Source of the DNA: an uncultured Shimia sp.
Lineage (GTDB): Bacteria > Pseudomonadota > Alphaproteobacteria > Rhodobacterales > Rhodobacteraceae
Length of the DNA: 64,000 bases
NCBI GenBank assembly: GCA_937897325.1
Contig: CALCOY010000027.1
Span: forward strand, 1 to 64,000
Direction of reading: 5' to 3'
The notes beneath the pieces were generated by a model that saw nothing but the letters and a program-made list of their open reading frames with translations, did not search any database and was not told the DNA's origin. Below, piece by piece: positions 1-9,000 of this stretch (the stretch's first letter is position 1; the number at the start of each line of letters is the position of its first letter). The position numbers and the translations under genes are program-made.

Positions 1-1838
1 GCCTCGCAGAAACAAAAGGCGCATTCGAAAGAATCGCCGAACTCCTCAACGGGGATACAACGGGATCCGGCGGCGGATATGACGATCCGCGCGACGATGC
101 GGACACGCCAACGGATGGCGGGACAGAGCCGCCAAAAGACGACGGCGACAGCACCGACAACGGATCTGACGGTGGCGTCGATACACCCGTTGACAGCGAA
201 CCACCCAAAGGCGACGGAAATCAGGGCGAACCAACGCCGGACCCGAAGGTAGGGACGATCAAGGATGCCGCGTACAGCATGGTCGGGGCGATTGAGGTGT
301 CCTCGCGCAACGATGTCATTGAGATTGCGCCATCGTCCGAGTTTAACCTCGAGACGGGCACGCTTGCCCTCACCTTCGAGGCTGATGATACCAATGGCCG
401 CCAGGGTCTTTTGACCAAGGACGCCAGCTACTATGCTGGTGGCGGCAACCACCTTGCGGTCTATCTCGAAGGCAATACACTCAAGGCGCGCTTCCAGGAT
501 GGCAAGAACCAGAAGGTCATTTCGTATGATGGCGTCAAAGCAAACAAGGCTTATGACGTCCAGATCACCTTCGACGGAAAGAGCGTTGAGTTCTTCGTGA
601 ACGGAAAATCCGTTGGCGACGCGTCGTTTGGAATGAGTTGGGCCAGCAATAACGAATATCTGCAAATCGGCGGTCTCGGCTGGGGCAGCAAGACAGGCTC
701 GAGCGGTTTCGGAGACAACTTTGACGGCACGATTTCCGATGTAGTGATCATCGAAGGTGTCAGAACACCAGCTCAGATCGAGGATTTGCTCGAAGGTAAA
801 GACGCTGGCGACAACGGGTCCGACGGTGACGGTACCCCGACCGACGGCGGCGACACTGGCAATGGCGATGGCGGTGGCACCGGAGATAGCGGCGACAATA
901 ACGGTGGTGACGGCGGCAGCAATGGAGATAACGGCGGTAGTAACGATGGCGGCGGGGATACCGGTGGCGGTGACACCGGAGATGGTGACGGTAGCGGGGA
1001 CCAGGGTGACCCTACAACCGGGCCGGGGATCGACGAAGCAGTTTATGCGTTACTCGGACCCGTTGAGATCTCGTCTAAGTCTGACGTGATCGAGGTCGCA
1101 CCATCTGCGGGTCTGAAGCTGGACACCGGAACCGTTGCGCTGACATTTGAAGCGGATGACACAAGTGGTCGGCAAGGTATCCTGACCAAGGACGCCAGCT
1201 ACTACGCTGGTGGCGGCAATCATCTAGCTGTTTATCTCGAAGGAAGTACGCTGAAAGCGCGTTTCCAAGACGGTCAAAGCCAAAAGATCATCTCATATAG
1301 TGGCATCAAGGCGAACGAGGCTTACGACATCCAGCTGACCTTTGACGGTCAAAACGTCGAGCTGTTTGTGAACGGTGCGTCGGCCGGCCAGGCGGCGTTC
1401 GGCATGACCTGGGCCAACAACAACGAGTATATGCAGATCGGTGGTCTGGGTTGGGGTAGCAAAACAGGAGCTAGCGGGTTCAAGCATACGTTTGACGGAA
1501 CGATCTCTGATGTCGTCATTGTCGAAGGGGTCAAAACACCTGCTGAGATCTCAAGCATGGTCGAAGGCGCGGACAATTCGAACGCAATTGCTGCCAATCT
1601 AAGCTATTATCTCAGCAATTACTTGGCTGGCGAAGACGATACCGCCAGTAGCAGTGCTAAATTCGCATTCGAGGCGCAGCCGGAAACAAGTGCTGCGCAG
1701 GCCGACTATTCAACTCAAGATGAGGACCAGTTTGGCAAAGCGGTCGCGGTTGGAACTGAACTCGATCCTGTTGTCGATCTACCAGAACCACCTATTGGTG
1801 ATGCGCTGAACATGAACGACAACGATCTGCTTTTCTAA
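1..1838 (+). CDS. LamG-repeat protein, 5' end outside the window
   Basis: The reading frame is open from base 3 to the TAA at 1836-1838, so the gene begins upstream. An ATG at 279 lies inside the first visible module and is unlikely to be the start. About 611 codons are visible: the tail of one module (AFERIAELLNG), an Asp/Gly/Pro-rich linker, a LamG/concanavalin-A-like module (about 279-800), a long Asp/Gly/Asn-rich linker (about 801-1040), a second near-identical module (about 1050-1571) and a unique 88-residue tail ending in NDNDLLF. The modules share stretches such as KDASYYAGGGNHLAVYLEG and GGLGWGSKTG. LamG folds usually bind carbohydrate or calcium in secreted or surface proteins, so an extracellular adhesin or binding role is inferred. 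I see no enzyme motif and no recognised sorting signal. Confidence 0.85.
   Translation, partial: LAETKGAFERIAELLNGDTTGSGGGYDDPRDDADTPTDGGTEPPKDDGDSTDNGSDGGVDTPVDSEPPKGDGNQGEPTPDPKVGTIKDAAYSMVGAIEVSSRNDVIEIAPSSEFNLETGTLALTFEADDTNGRQGLLTKDASYYAGGGNHLAVYLEGNTLKARFQDGKNQKVISYDGVKANKAYDVQITFDGKSVEFFVNGKSVGDASFGMSWASNNEYLQIGGLGWGSKTGSSGFGDNFDGTISDVVIIEGVRTPAQIEDLLEGKDAGDNGSDGDGTPTDGGDTGNGDGGGTGDSGDNNGGDGGSNGDNGGSNDGGGDTGGGDTGDGDGSGDQGDPTTGPGIDEAVYALLGPVEISSKSDVIEVAPSAGLKLDTGTVALTFEADDTSGRQGILTKDASYYAGGGNHLAVYLEGSTLKARFQDGQSQKIISYSGIKANEAYDIQLTFDGQNVELFVNGASAGQAAFGMTWANNNEYMQIGGLGWGSKTGASGFKHTFDGTISDVVIVEGVKTPAEISSMVEGADNSNAIAANLSYYLSNYLAGEDDTASSSAKFAFEAQPETSAAQADYSTQDEDQFGKAVAVGTELDPVVDLPEPPIGDALNMNDNDLLF
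279..1571 (+). repeat. two tandem LamG modules, 771-bp period
   Basis: The segment 279-800 reappears at 1050-1571 with an offset of exactly 771 bp, or 257 codons. The proteins match at most positions, while third codon positions have drifted. The residue fragment before base 60 (AFERIAELLNG) matches the C-terminal end of these modules (QIEDLLEG, EISSMVEG), so at least one more copy lies upstream. The linkers are low-complexity Asp/Gly/Thr/Asn and differ in length. Confidence 0.85.
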
Positions 1839-1872
1839 GAAGAGCTTTCGAGTCATGTTCATCACGATACTG

Positions 1873-1898
1873 AAACCGGACCCTCAATGGTCCGGTTT
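1873..1898 (+). terminator. rho-independent terminator of the LamG gene
   Basis: A perfect 10-bp stem (AAACCGGACC / GGTCCGGTTT) closes a 6-nt loop (CTCAAT) 35 bases after the stop codon. The distal arm ends in a T-run that continues one base beyond the stem. Confidence 0.85.
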
Positions 1899-2231
1899 TG
1901 TGCGTTAAATTTGTGCTAGATATTGCCTCCATCGAAATGGGTGCTTCCGTCCGGTTTGAAGGACTTCCGATATCTCTTGTCTCCGCAAGGTGTTGCAGGT
2001 CTCTATCAACTATATGCCTTTAGGACAGCCGGGAAGGGCACATGAACGGCGCTATTCCTACGTCACCAAGTTTGCTTTCGGATATCGCGATCTGATGGAT
2101 CCAACGCTTAAATCTTTGGTGCAAAGCGACAATTTCAAACGCTCCAAAAAGGTGGGCGGTGATCGGGTTCGTGCCCACTTGAAAGACCAGAAAAATGTAG
2201 GATCACGTCTGCGGAACGCTGATCTCCGAAG
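1899..2231. other. intergenic region with no supported gene
   Basis: This stretch separates the terminator from the convergent amine-oxidase gene. An 82-codon GTG-started frame at 1990-2238 has no ribosome-binding site I can see and no recognisable family, so I do not call it. No repeat or RNA structure stood out. Confidence 0.5.
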
Positions 2232-3635
2232 TCACTGATACTTGCAGATTCTCTGGTCGACAATCGCCTTTGCGGCGGAACGGCCGCTGAGGATTGCCCC
2301 TTCGACATAGCCCCAGAAAGTGGTGTCAAGCTCTGCCCCGGCAAAGCTGACCCGACCGGGCCAGTCAGCCAATCTGTCCATCGCCTGAGCGTTCCGGTTA
2401 ATGCGGATCGTTGCATTGTAGCCGCCACCAGACCAGCGATGATCAACCCACACAGCATCTGATATCGCTTTTGGGTTTTGCACGGCTGGGCCGAATGCGC
2501 GGCTCAGCTGATCTAGAAGTCTTTGCTGGCGCTCTGGTTCGGATAGCTTTGCCCAAAGTCGCGCCTCTGGCCCCCCCAGAAATGCGATCAATCGAGGGTC
2601 AGAGCTGTCATCGGCGCTGGCATCAGTTACAACAAGCCCCGTAGGATCAGCAAAAATCGCCGTACCGCTGAGCCCTTTCAGCCGCCAGAACGCCGTTTCA
2701 TAATCAAGCGCCGTCTTGATCATGTCTCCAGCCTCGAAGGCTCCAAGCAGTTCGAATAGATCGTCTTGTCCTTCGATCTCGAAGAGGATCTGGCGGGCAG
2801 CAGGCGGAGGAACGGCAATGAGAACGTGATCCGCTTTCCATGACTTCTGCGCGGAATGGACGTTCATGCCGTCTTCGGCCTCCACCACCTTTAGGACAGG
2901 GTTGCTCAGCAGAGGAGGACGCTCCAGAGTGCTGACCAAAGCGTCGATGATACCGCCCATCCCTTCTGGAAAGTGGAACTCCATGTCATCTCGCCTTGAT
3001 GCGTAACGTGAGATGATTTCCCGTGTCGCATGGGCGTTAAGCATTTCGGGGGCCGCGCCAAATGCTTCGGTCAGCATCGAATAGGCCAGCGCCTCTTCCT
3101 CGGGGCAGAGAAGCATCTGGCGGATGGCGGAGCCAAGACTGCCTGCTGTTGCCGGATGCGTCGCAATCAAATGTTTAAGACCGCGTCCCGCTTCACCAAC
3201 GCTTTCCCAGGGGGTCGTCCACCATTGGAATCGCAGCAAAAGGCTTCGAAGTATTTCCTTTGGACTGTCCCAGCGAAGAATCTGTTCTTCCAGTAAGTCG
3301 TAGATCTTATCGGGCGGCAAAAATTCATCCGCCGGATAAACATGATCGTCAAACAAGTACAGACTGCGCCCTGTTTTTGGAAGCGGTGCGCAGTGCATGT
3401 TCTGTTGACGCACCAGTTCCAAGACAGCCTGCATGTCGCCGTTTACCATTTGAGCGCCCCGGTCAAAAACACCACGGCCCGGTACAGCGCAGGTTTGAAC
3501 GCGACCGCCCAAATGGGACTGCGCCTCAATGACCTGGCAGCTTAGCCCGGCTTCTTCGATGGTGGCAGCGGCGGCCAGTCCTGCGGCACCGCCACCGACC
3601 ACAAGCACGTTGACATGTTGTTCAGATTTCATCAT
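2232..3635 (-). CDS. FAD-dependent amine oxidase (flavin monoamine oxidase family)
   Basis: This 467-residue protein opens with a Rossmann FAD-binding motif (VVGGGAAGLAAAATIEEAG, about residues 9-28), followed by the GGRV segment typical of amine oxidases. It closes with the C-terminal FAD signature around SFAGAELDTTFWGYVEGAILSG. Family members oxidise amines to aldehydes or imines with O2 as acceptor; the substrate cannot be read from sequence. No signal peptide is visible, so it should be cytoplasmic. The ATG at 3635 (or the adjacent one at 3632) is preceded by AAGGG. The longer frame to 3797 runs into the divergent regulator and is rejected. It faces a TetR gene across two palindromes, so repression by that regulator and induction by an amine are likely. 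Confidence 0.85.
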   Translation of the reverse strand: MMKSEQHVNVLVVGGGAAGLAAAATIEEAGLSCQVIEAQSHLGGRVQTCAVPGRGVFDRGAQMVNGDMQAVLELVRQQNMHCAPLPKTGRSLYLFDDHVYPADEFLPPDKIYDLLEEQILRWDSPKEILRSLLLRFQWWTTPWESVGEAGRGLKHLIATHPATAGSLGSAIRQMLLCPEEEALAYSMLTEAFGAAPEMLNAHATREIISRYASRRDDMEFHFPEGMGGIIDALVSTLERPPLLSNPVLKVVEAEDGMNVHSAQKSWKADHVLIAVPPPAARQILFEIEGQDDLFELLGAFEAGDMIKTALDYETAFWRLKGLSGTAIFADPTGLVVTDASADDSSDPRLIAFLGGPEARLWAKLSEPERQQRLLDQLSRAFGPAVQNPKAISDAVWVDHRWSGGGYNATIRINRNAQAMDRLADWPGRVSFAGAELDTTFWGYVEGAILSGRSAAKAIVDQRICKYQ

Positions 3636-3646
3636 CACACCCTTGC

Positions 3647-3677
3647 TGAGCGCTCGCTCAATTGAGCAGATGCTCAA
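3647..3677. promoter_or_regulatory. tandem TetR-type operators
   Basis: Two inverted repeats of the same form sit between the divergent amine oxidase and TetR genes: TGAGCG-CT-CGCTCA at 3647-3660 and TTGAGCA-GA-TGCTCAA at 3662-3677. Both have a TGAGC/GCTCA core with a 2-bp centre, and their centres are 16 bp apart. Placement just upstream of both starts fits negative control of both genes by the TetR protein. Confidence 0.75.
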
Positions 3678-3705
3678 CAAGTTGTCGATTGTCAAGGGGG
3701 CGAGA

Positions 3706-4326
3706 ATGGCCCGTCTCGCAGGTGAAGAGCGTCGCAAGCAGATTATCGAGGCCGCCCAAACGGCCATTCTAGACCGTGGCCTTGCGCAGGCCGCCACGCG
3801 CGATGTGACCCGGGCGCTCGGGGTGGGATCAGGCTTGCTGCATCATTACTTTCCATCGTGGTTGGATCTGCGTGCACAGGCGGTGCAATTGGCCGTCGAC
3901 CGTGAGATCAGCGAAGTTCAGGTGAGTACGTCCAGCTTGGGCGCATCCGAAAGCCTGACTTACCTGATTTCATGGATGGTAGAAGATGAAGACATGCGTC
4001 ATTGGCGACTTTGGCTGAATGCGATGGATGAGGCGCATCGCGACCCGCGCTTGGCTAAGGTCATGACATCGGCGGTTCAAAGGTGGCACGAGATGGTCAA
4101 AGAACTGATCGCTAGGGCGCAGAAAGAGGGAATTTGCCCCGGCGATGATCCCGCGATTGTGGCATGGCGCCTGACTGCCCTGATGGATGGGTTGGCAGGG
4201 ATGGCTCTGATTGAGGGCGGGAGCATGACGCTCGAGAAGGCGCGCAACCTTCTGACAAAGCAACTGACCTTGGAACTGGGGGCAGATTTCAATAACAATC
4301 AGGCGGGCATGAATAGTTCCCTGTAG
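3706..4326 (+). CDS. TetR/AcrR-family regulator (BetI-like)
   Basis: The 206-residue protein has an N-terminal TetR helix-turn-helix (about residues 10-55, with AATRDVTRALGVGSGLLHHYF), followed by an all-helical ligand domain. The N-terminal sequence (RRKQIIEAAQTAILDRG) and overall layout resemble BetI-type repressors, but the ligand is unknown. I chose ATG 3706 because AAGGGGG lies at 3694-3700; upstream starts at 3529 or 3670 would place coding sequence over the operators. The last 28 bases overlap the convergent matB gene. It likely represses itself and the amine oxidase. Confidence 0.85.
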   Translation: MARLAGEERRKQIIEAAQTAILDRGLAQAATRDVTRALGVGSGLLHHYFPSWLDLRAQAVQLAVDREISEVQVSTSSLGASESLTYLISWMVEDEDMRHWRLWLNAMDEAHRDPRLAKVMTSAVQRWHEMVKELIARAQKEGICPGDDPAIVAWRLTALMDGLAGMALIEGGSMTLEKARNLLTKQLTLELGADFNNNQAGMNSSL

Positions 4327-5816
4327 GTCTCACGCAACAGGTTTTTCTGCACCTTCCCCATCGTGTTGCGTGGCAATTCGTCAACGATGATAAGTCGGCG
4401 GGGGTGTTTGAACCGCGCCAGCGAAGCACCGGCCGCGTCATTTATCGCCTCAATATCGAGCGTTTCGCCTGGTTCAGCGACCAGAATGCCCACAACGGTC
4501 TCGCCAAAATCGGCATCCGGTACACCGATGATGGCGCTTTCCAGAACGCCTGGCTGCTCATCCAAAACCAATTCGATCTCCTTCGGGTAGACATTGTACC
4601 CACCCGAAATGATCAGATCCTTGTTGCGCCCGACGATCTGGACATAGCCGTCGTTATCCAATTTCCCAAGATCGCCTGTGATGAAGAACCCGTCAGACCG
4701 AAGCTCGGCCGCCGTCTTGTCTGGCATCTGCCAATAGCCTTTGAACACATTTTGGCCGCGCACCTCGATCTGACCGACATCGCCATTCGGCACGATTTGG
4801 CCGTTGCTGGGATCTGTTATCTTCAATTCCACACCCGGCAGCGGAAATCCGACAGTGCCGGGACGCCGCTCGCCGTCATATGGATTCGACGTGTTCATAT
4901 TCGTCTCGGTCATGCCGTAGCGTTCGAGGATCCGATGCCCCGTACGCCTCTCAAAACGCTGATGGGTTTCCGCCAGAAGCGGCGCACTTCCTGAAACAAA
5001 AAGCCGCATGTGTCTGGTCAGATCCGGGGTCAGGCGTGGATCGTCTAGAAGGCGCGTGTAAAAGGTCGGCACGCCCATCATCACTGTGGCCTGCGGCATG
5101 AGATCGACTATCGCGTCGACGTCGAATTTCGGAAGAAATATCATTGACCCGCCGGTCAAGAGCGAGATGTTTGTCGCAACGAAGAGACCATGCGTATGAA
5201 ATATGGGGAGCGCGTGCAGTAGCTTGTCGTTCTCGGAAAATCGCCAATGCTCTGCCAGAACAGCTGCGTTCGACAGCAAGTTGGCCTGCGTCAGCATTGC
5301 ACCTTTGGACCGTCCGGTCGTGCCAGATGTATAAAGGAAGGCCGCGAGGTCCTCTTGCGTGCGGGGCACGGTTTCAAATTCGTCAGGCTGGTTTTGCGCG
5401 TGCTCTGTGACGGAACCTGAACCATTTGCATTCAAGGTGGCCAGTTCTGCGCCAAACCTGTGCACTACGGGCAGCAGCGCAAATTGGGCGCGCTCGTCGC
5501 AGATGACCAGCCGCGCACCGCTGTTTTCGATGAAGTATGTCAGTTCATCAACCGTGTAAGCGGTGTTGAGCGGCAAAAAGACGACCCCCGCCTGGACGCA
5601 AGCTGCATAAATGGCCAGAGCTTCCGCAGATTTCTCTGCCTGCATCGCCAGCCGATCACCGGGACGTAAACCATTTTCCACCAGAACATGCGCCAGCTTG
5701 GCCGCCACTTTGACGAATGCGGCATGGGTTAGACAGGATCCGTCTGCAAAATGCAGGAACGGTTTCTCTTTCCCCGCATTGGCTCCTAAGAGGCTGTCAT
5801 AGAGAGCGTTTGTCAC
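4299..5816 (-). CDS. matB: malonyl-CoA synthetase (malonate-CoA ligase)
   Basis: This 505-residue acyl-adenylate-forming enzyme converts malonate, ATP and CoA to malonyl-CoA. The AMP-binding motif LYTSGTTGRSKGAML, the ERYGMTET segment, the GDLG motif and the C-terminal catalytic lysine region (LPRNTMGKVQK) are present. Assignment to malonate rather than another acid rests mainly on context: it is the last gene of matP-Q-M-A-B, directly after malonyl-CoA decarboxylase. The start is a GTG at 5816 that overlaps the matA stop (GTGA), so translation is probably coupled. Its 3' end overlaps the TetR gene by 28 bases in convergent orientation. Confidence 0.88.
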   Translation of the reverse strand: MTNALYDSLLGANAGKEKPFLHFADGSCLTHAAFVKVAAKLAHVLVENGLRPGDRLAMQAEKSAEALAIYAACVQAGVVFLPLNTAYTVDELTYFIENSGARLVICDERAQFALLPVVHRFGAELATLNANGSGSVTEHAQNQPDEFETVPRTQEDLAAFLYTSGTTGRSKGAMLTQANLLSNAAVLAEHWRFSENDKLLHALPIFHTHGLFVATNISLLTGGSMIFLPKFDVDAIVDLMPQATVMMGVPTFYTRLLDDPRLTPDLTRHMRLFVSGSAPLLAETHQRFERRTGHRILERYGMTETNMNTSNPYDGERRPGTVGFPLPGVELKITDPSNGQIVPNGDVGQIEVRGQNVFKGYWQMPDKTAAELRSDGFFITGDLGKLDNDGYVQIVGRNKDLIISGGYNVYPKEIELVLDEQPGVLESAIIGVPDADFGETVVGILVAEPGETLDIEAINDAAGASLARFKHPRRLIIVDELPRNTMGKVQKNLLRETYRELFMPA

Positions 5817-7075
5817 GCACCAAGCTCCCCTGAAAGCATCTTCTTTGCGCTTGTATGCAGGGCTCTTATCTCTGCTGACGCTGCAATTGTCCGGCGCGTT
5901 GCAAAGCGTTCGTGATTTGCTGAGACCTTTCCCGGATCATACAGGTAATTGACCATCACACCGCCCGACTGCGCCATGCCATTTTCGGACAGATCAGCAT
6001 CTGCATGCAACTGATGCAAAAGTGCGCCGTTGCCCAGATGAAACCGAGCCACCGAATCAACGGGCAGACCATCCGAGCGCTTGGCTGACAAAAGATAGGC
6101 TGCAGCCAGCGCTCGCATACGGGGGCCATCCGAGGGGTCGGTGGTGATCTTTTCAGTCGCGAGCCAAGCCGTCAGCCCGGGTATCGGAGACAGCGTTACG
6201 GATGTTTTCAATCCGGCTACTTCGATAGCAAGATCTGCCATGACCTGCTTGATCAGCGAATTGCCGAAAGAGATCCCGGCCAGCCCCGCCTGGCAGTTCG
6301 AGATAGAATAAAAAACTGCGGTATCGGCCTCTGCCGCGCTGATGACGTCCCGGTCTTCGGCCAATAGATCCTGAACCGATCCGGGCACGCCGCTGGTCAG
6401 GGCAACTTCGACAAAGATCAAAGGTTCGTCAGGCATGGCAGGATGAAAAAACGCATAACAGCGGCGGTCAGCAGGTTGCACACGACGACGCAGATCGTCC
6501 CAGCTGCTGATTGTGTGCACGGCTTCGTAAGCGATGATCTTCTCGAGAATATGCGCCGGGCTTTCCCAGTTGATTGGACGCAAGACGAGAAATCCACGAT
6601 TGAACCAGCTGGCAAAGAGATGCCGAAAATCGAGATCCAGCGCCTGCAGTGACGCAGTCTCCTTACCCAGACGCAGGAGATCTTCGCGCATCCGGACAAG
6701 CAGATGCGTCGCACCCGGCACTTGGTTCAGCCTACGGATGAATTCTTGTCGCGGTGGTTCGGCCGTGGTCATGAACACCCGATAGCTTTCGCGGGTCTGC
6801 CCACGTTCATAGCTTTCAAGGGCTGCTCGCACCGCCTCGGGTGATATGGTCATGTCTTCGGCCAGGTGTATGAAAAAGCTCATCTTTTCGTCATCATCCC
6901 AACCTATGTAGCGGTCAAGAATTTGGTGGGCGACGGTCTGGCCAGAGATCTCGCTGCTGGTCCCCATCAACTCGACTGTCAGGGCCTGAAAAGGCCTTCC
7001 ATCTGCCTTCACAGCGCGGGTGGGCAGATACCGTCTTTCAAAGACAGTCGACAGAAGATCGGCAAGCAGGGTCAT
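5813..7075 (-). CDS. matA: malonyl-CoA decarboxylase
   Basis: The 420-residue product matches the malonyl-CoA decarboxylase family, which converts malonyl-CoA to acetyl-CoA and CO2. An N-terminal helical region is followed by an acetyltransferase-like catalytic domain with the segment FFHPAMPDEPLIFVEVALT and a later SPIPGL motif containing the conserved serine-proline pattern. With MatB it forms the two-step route from imported malonate to acetyl-CoA. I placed the start at ATG 7075, which overlaps the matM stop as ATGA; a longer frame to 7132 would intrude 60 bp into matM. Cytoplasmic location is inferred from the lack of a signal peptide. Confidence 0.9.
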   Translation of the reverse strand: MTLLADLLSTVFERRYLPTRAVKADGRPFQALTVELMGTSSEISGQTVAHQILDRYIGWDDDEKMSFFIHLAEDMTISPEAVRAALESYERGQTRESYRVFMTTAEPPRQEFIRRLNQVPGATHLLVRMREDLLRLGKETASLQALDLDFRHLFASWFNRGFLVLRPINWESPAHILEKIIAYEAVHTISSWDDLRRRVQPADRRCYAFFHPAMPDEPLIFVEVALTSGVPGSVQDLLAEDRDVISAAEADTAVFYSISNCQAGLAGISFGNSLIKQVMADLAIEVAGLKTSVTLSPIPGLTAWLATEKITTDPSDGPRMRALAAAYLLSAKRSDGLPVDSVARFHLGNGALLHQLHADADLSENGMAQSGGVMVNYLYDPGKVSANHERFATRRTIAASAEIRALHTSAKKMLSGELGA

Positions 7076-8388
7076 ACACTCACACCCATAACAAGATCCG
7101 GCAGCCATGTCGCGATGCCTGGGAAAAGACACAGCAGAATGATCGCAATCACCATGCAGGCGACAAAAGGTAGGGACCCCTTCAGGATCGTCTTCAACGA
7201 GATATCGGGTGCAATGCCGTTGATCACATAGAGATTGAGGCCCACCGGGGGTGAGATCAGTCCGATCTCCATATTTATGGTGAGCACGACGGCGAACCAG
7301 ATTGGATCAAATCCAGCAGTGGTGATGATGGGCAGCAGGATTGGAGCGGCCATTAGGATGACAGCAACGGGCGGCAGGAAAAAGCCCGCTATAAGCAGGA
7401 ACACGTTGACTGCGCCCATAAGTACCCAGCGGTTCACATCCAGTGTGCCGATCCATTCCGCAATCGCCTGCGTTATGAAAAGCGACGAAAGCATGTAGGA
7501 AAAGACACCCGCTGCCGCGATGATGAACAGGATCATCACGCTTTCCTTCGTGCTGTCGCGCAGCACGTGCCAAAGGTCCTGCGGGTTCCAGAGCTTGTAG
7601 ATGATCACTGCGATCAAGAGGCACAGAAGCGCACCTACGGCCGCTGTTTCTGACGGGGTCGCGATGCCACCATACATCGCATAAAGCACGCCGATGATAA
7701 TAAGGATGAAGGGCAGGACGCGCGGCAGGACCTCGATTTTCTGCTGCCAGGTGTAGCTGCCAGCACTCAACACGCCCGCATCGCCGGACCGCCAGGTGGA
7801 ATAAAGCGACCAGGCCATGAAGAGGCCGACCAGAAGCAGTCCCGGGATCACACCGGCCAGAAACAGCCGCCCGATTGAGGTTTCAGTGGCGATCCCATAG
7901 ACGATCATGGTGACCGATGGCGGGATGAGGATGCCCAAGGTGCCGCCAGCGGCGATTGACCCCGCCGCGACCCCATCCGGATAGCCGCGTTTGCGCATCT
8001 CGGGAATGCCCATCTTGCCAATGGCTGCACAGGTCGCTGGGCTCGATCCCGACATCGCTGCGAAAAGCGCGCACGCTCCAAGATTCGAGACGACGAGGCC
8101 GCCAGGTACGCGGGTTAGCCAGCGCTCTAGCGCTTCGTAAAGGTCCGCACCCGCCCGCGTTGAGGCGATCGAGGCTCCCATGATGATGAACATTGGGATC
8201 GAGAGCAGGGCGAAGTTATCAAGCTTGCCAAACAGGATCTCAGGCATCAGTTCCAGCGACCGCATCCCGTCGAAGACAATAAGGAAACCTGCGGAGACGA
8301 TCAGCAAACCGAGGGCAACCGAGACACCAGAGAACAGAACAAAGATCGTCGCAAAGGCGACAAGGGCGCCAAGGAGCAGAGGATCCAT
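7072..8388 (-). CDS. matM: TRAP transporter large permease, probable malonate
   Basis: This 438-residue integral membrane protein is of the DctM family, the ion-coupled channel subunit of TRAP transporters. It has about 12 hydrophobic segments and family signatures such as SIPMFIIMGA near the N-terminus, SGSSPATCAAIG, GTLGILIPPSV and a C-terminal NMEIGLISPPVGLNLYV. The start ATG at 8388 overlaps the matQ stop (TGATG) and is preceded by GGAGGA. The longer frame to 8562 lies over matQ and is rejected. Malonate specificity is inferred from the downstream matAB genes. Confidence 0.9.
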   Translation of the reverse strand: MDPLLLGALVAFATIFVLFSGVSVALGLLIVSAGFLIVFDGMRSLELMPEILFGKLDNFALLSIPMFIIMGASIASTRAGADLYEALERWLTRVPGGLVVSNLGACALFAAMSGSSPATCAAIGKMGIPEMRKRGYPDGVAAGSIAAGGTLGILIPPSVTMIVYGIATETSIGRLFLAGVIPGLLLVGLFMAWSLYSTWRSGDAGVLSAGSYTWQQKIEVLPRVLPFILIIIGVLYAMYGGIATPSETAAVGALLCLLIAVIIYKLWNPQDLWHVLRDSTKESVMILFIIAAAGVFSYMLSSLFITQAIAEWIGTLDVNRWVLMGAVNVFLLIAGFFLPPVAVILMAAPILLPIITTAGFDPIWFAVVLTINMEIGLISPPVGLNLYVINGIAPDISLKTILKGSLPFVACMVIAIILLCLFPGIATWLPDLVMGVSV

Positions 8389-8936
8389 CAGCCGTCCTCC
8401 AACCCGAAGGGCTTGTCGACGGCAGTCAGAACCGCGACCAGATCCGCGATGAGCTGCAGCATCAAAAGGCCAAAGCCGACGGGAAGACAAAGGTATGGGA
8501 TCCACAGCCGCACGCCCCAGACGGTATCCGACCTCCAGCCCCGTTCCCATGCGAAATGCCAATACTCATAGCCATAAAGCAGCATGATCCCGACGATCGC
8601 GATCGATAGGGACAGCGTGATTACTGCCAGCACCAACCGCGCCCGTGGCGGCAGGGATAATGGCACCAGATCCACGTTCACATGGCCGCGTAGACGCTGG
8701 ACGTAAGGAAGGCCGATCAGAGTCGCCGCGATGACCAGGTACACCACCGCTTCCGTTTGCCAGATTGTTGATCCGTTCAGGACAAAGCGAATGAAGATCA
8801 TCTGACAAGTGATCGCCACGGCCGCAACGATCATTCCAGCTGATACCCAGCCCGCGACGGTCGAGATTGCCGCGACAAGTCGCAAGAAGGGATTGTTGCC
8901 AACACGTGCAACCGTGGCAGCGCTTTGGCCGGACAT
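8388..8936 (-). CDS. matQ: TRAP transporter small permease, probable malonate
   Basis: The 182-residue protein has four strongly hydrophobic segments, as expected for the DctQ subunit that bridges the substrate-binding protein and the large permease. The motif NGSTIWQTEAVVYLVIAATLIGLPY and the following RGHVNVDL are typical of the family. It ends in a one-base overlap with matM, and a hairpin separates it from matP upstream. Confidence 0.88.
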   Translation of the reverse strand: MSGQSAATVARVGNNPFLRLVAAISTVAGWVSAGMIVAAVAITCQMIFIRFVLNGSTIWQTEAVVYLVIAATLIGLPYVQRLRGHVNVDLVPLSLPPRARLVLAVITLSLSIAIVGIMLLYGYEYWHFAWERGWRSDTVWGVRLWIPYLCLPVGFGLLMLQLIADLVAVLTAVDKPFGLEDG

Positions 8937-8963
8937 GGCGTTCTCCCGAAACCGTCAAAAGCG

Positions 8964-8992
8964 GGGCGCGGCGATCAATAGCTACCGCGCCC
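8964..8992 (-). other. stem-loop between matP and matQ
   Basis: A perfect 8-bp GC-rich stem (GGGCGCGG 8964-8971 with CCGCGCCC 8985-8992) with a 13-nt loop begins 8 bases past the matP stop. It has no T-run on the minus strand, so it is more likely an mRNA-protecting or partially terminating intercistronic hairpin than a full terminator. That would give more binding protein than permease. Confidence 0.6.
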
Positions 8993-9000
8993 GATAGGCG

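Noticed and set aside
1990-2238. 82-codon frame in the gap after the LamG gene
   Set aside because: It has a GTG start, no ribosome-binding site, no family resemblance and an end inside the convergent amine-oxidase gene.
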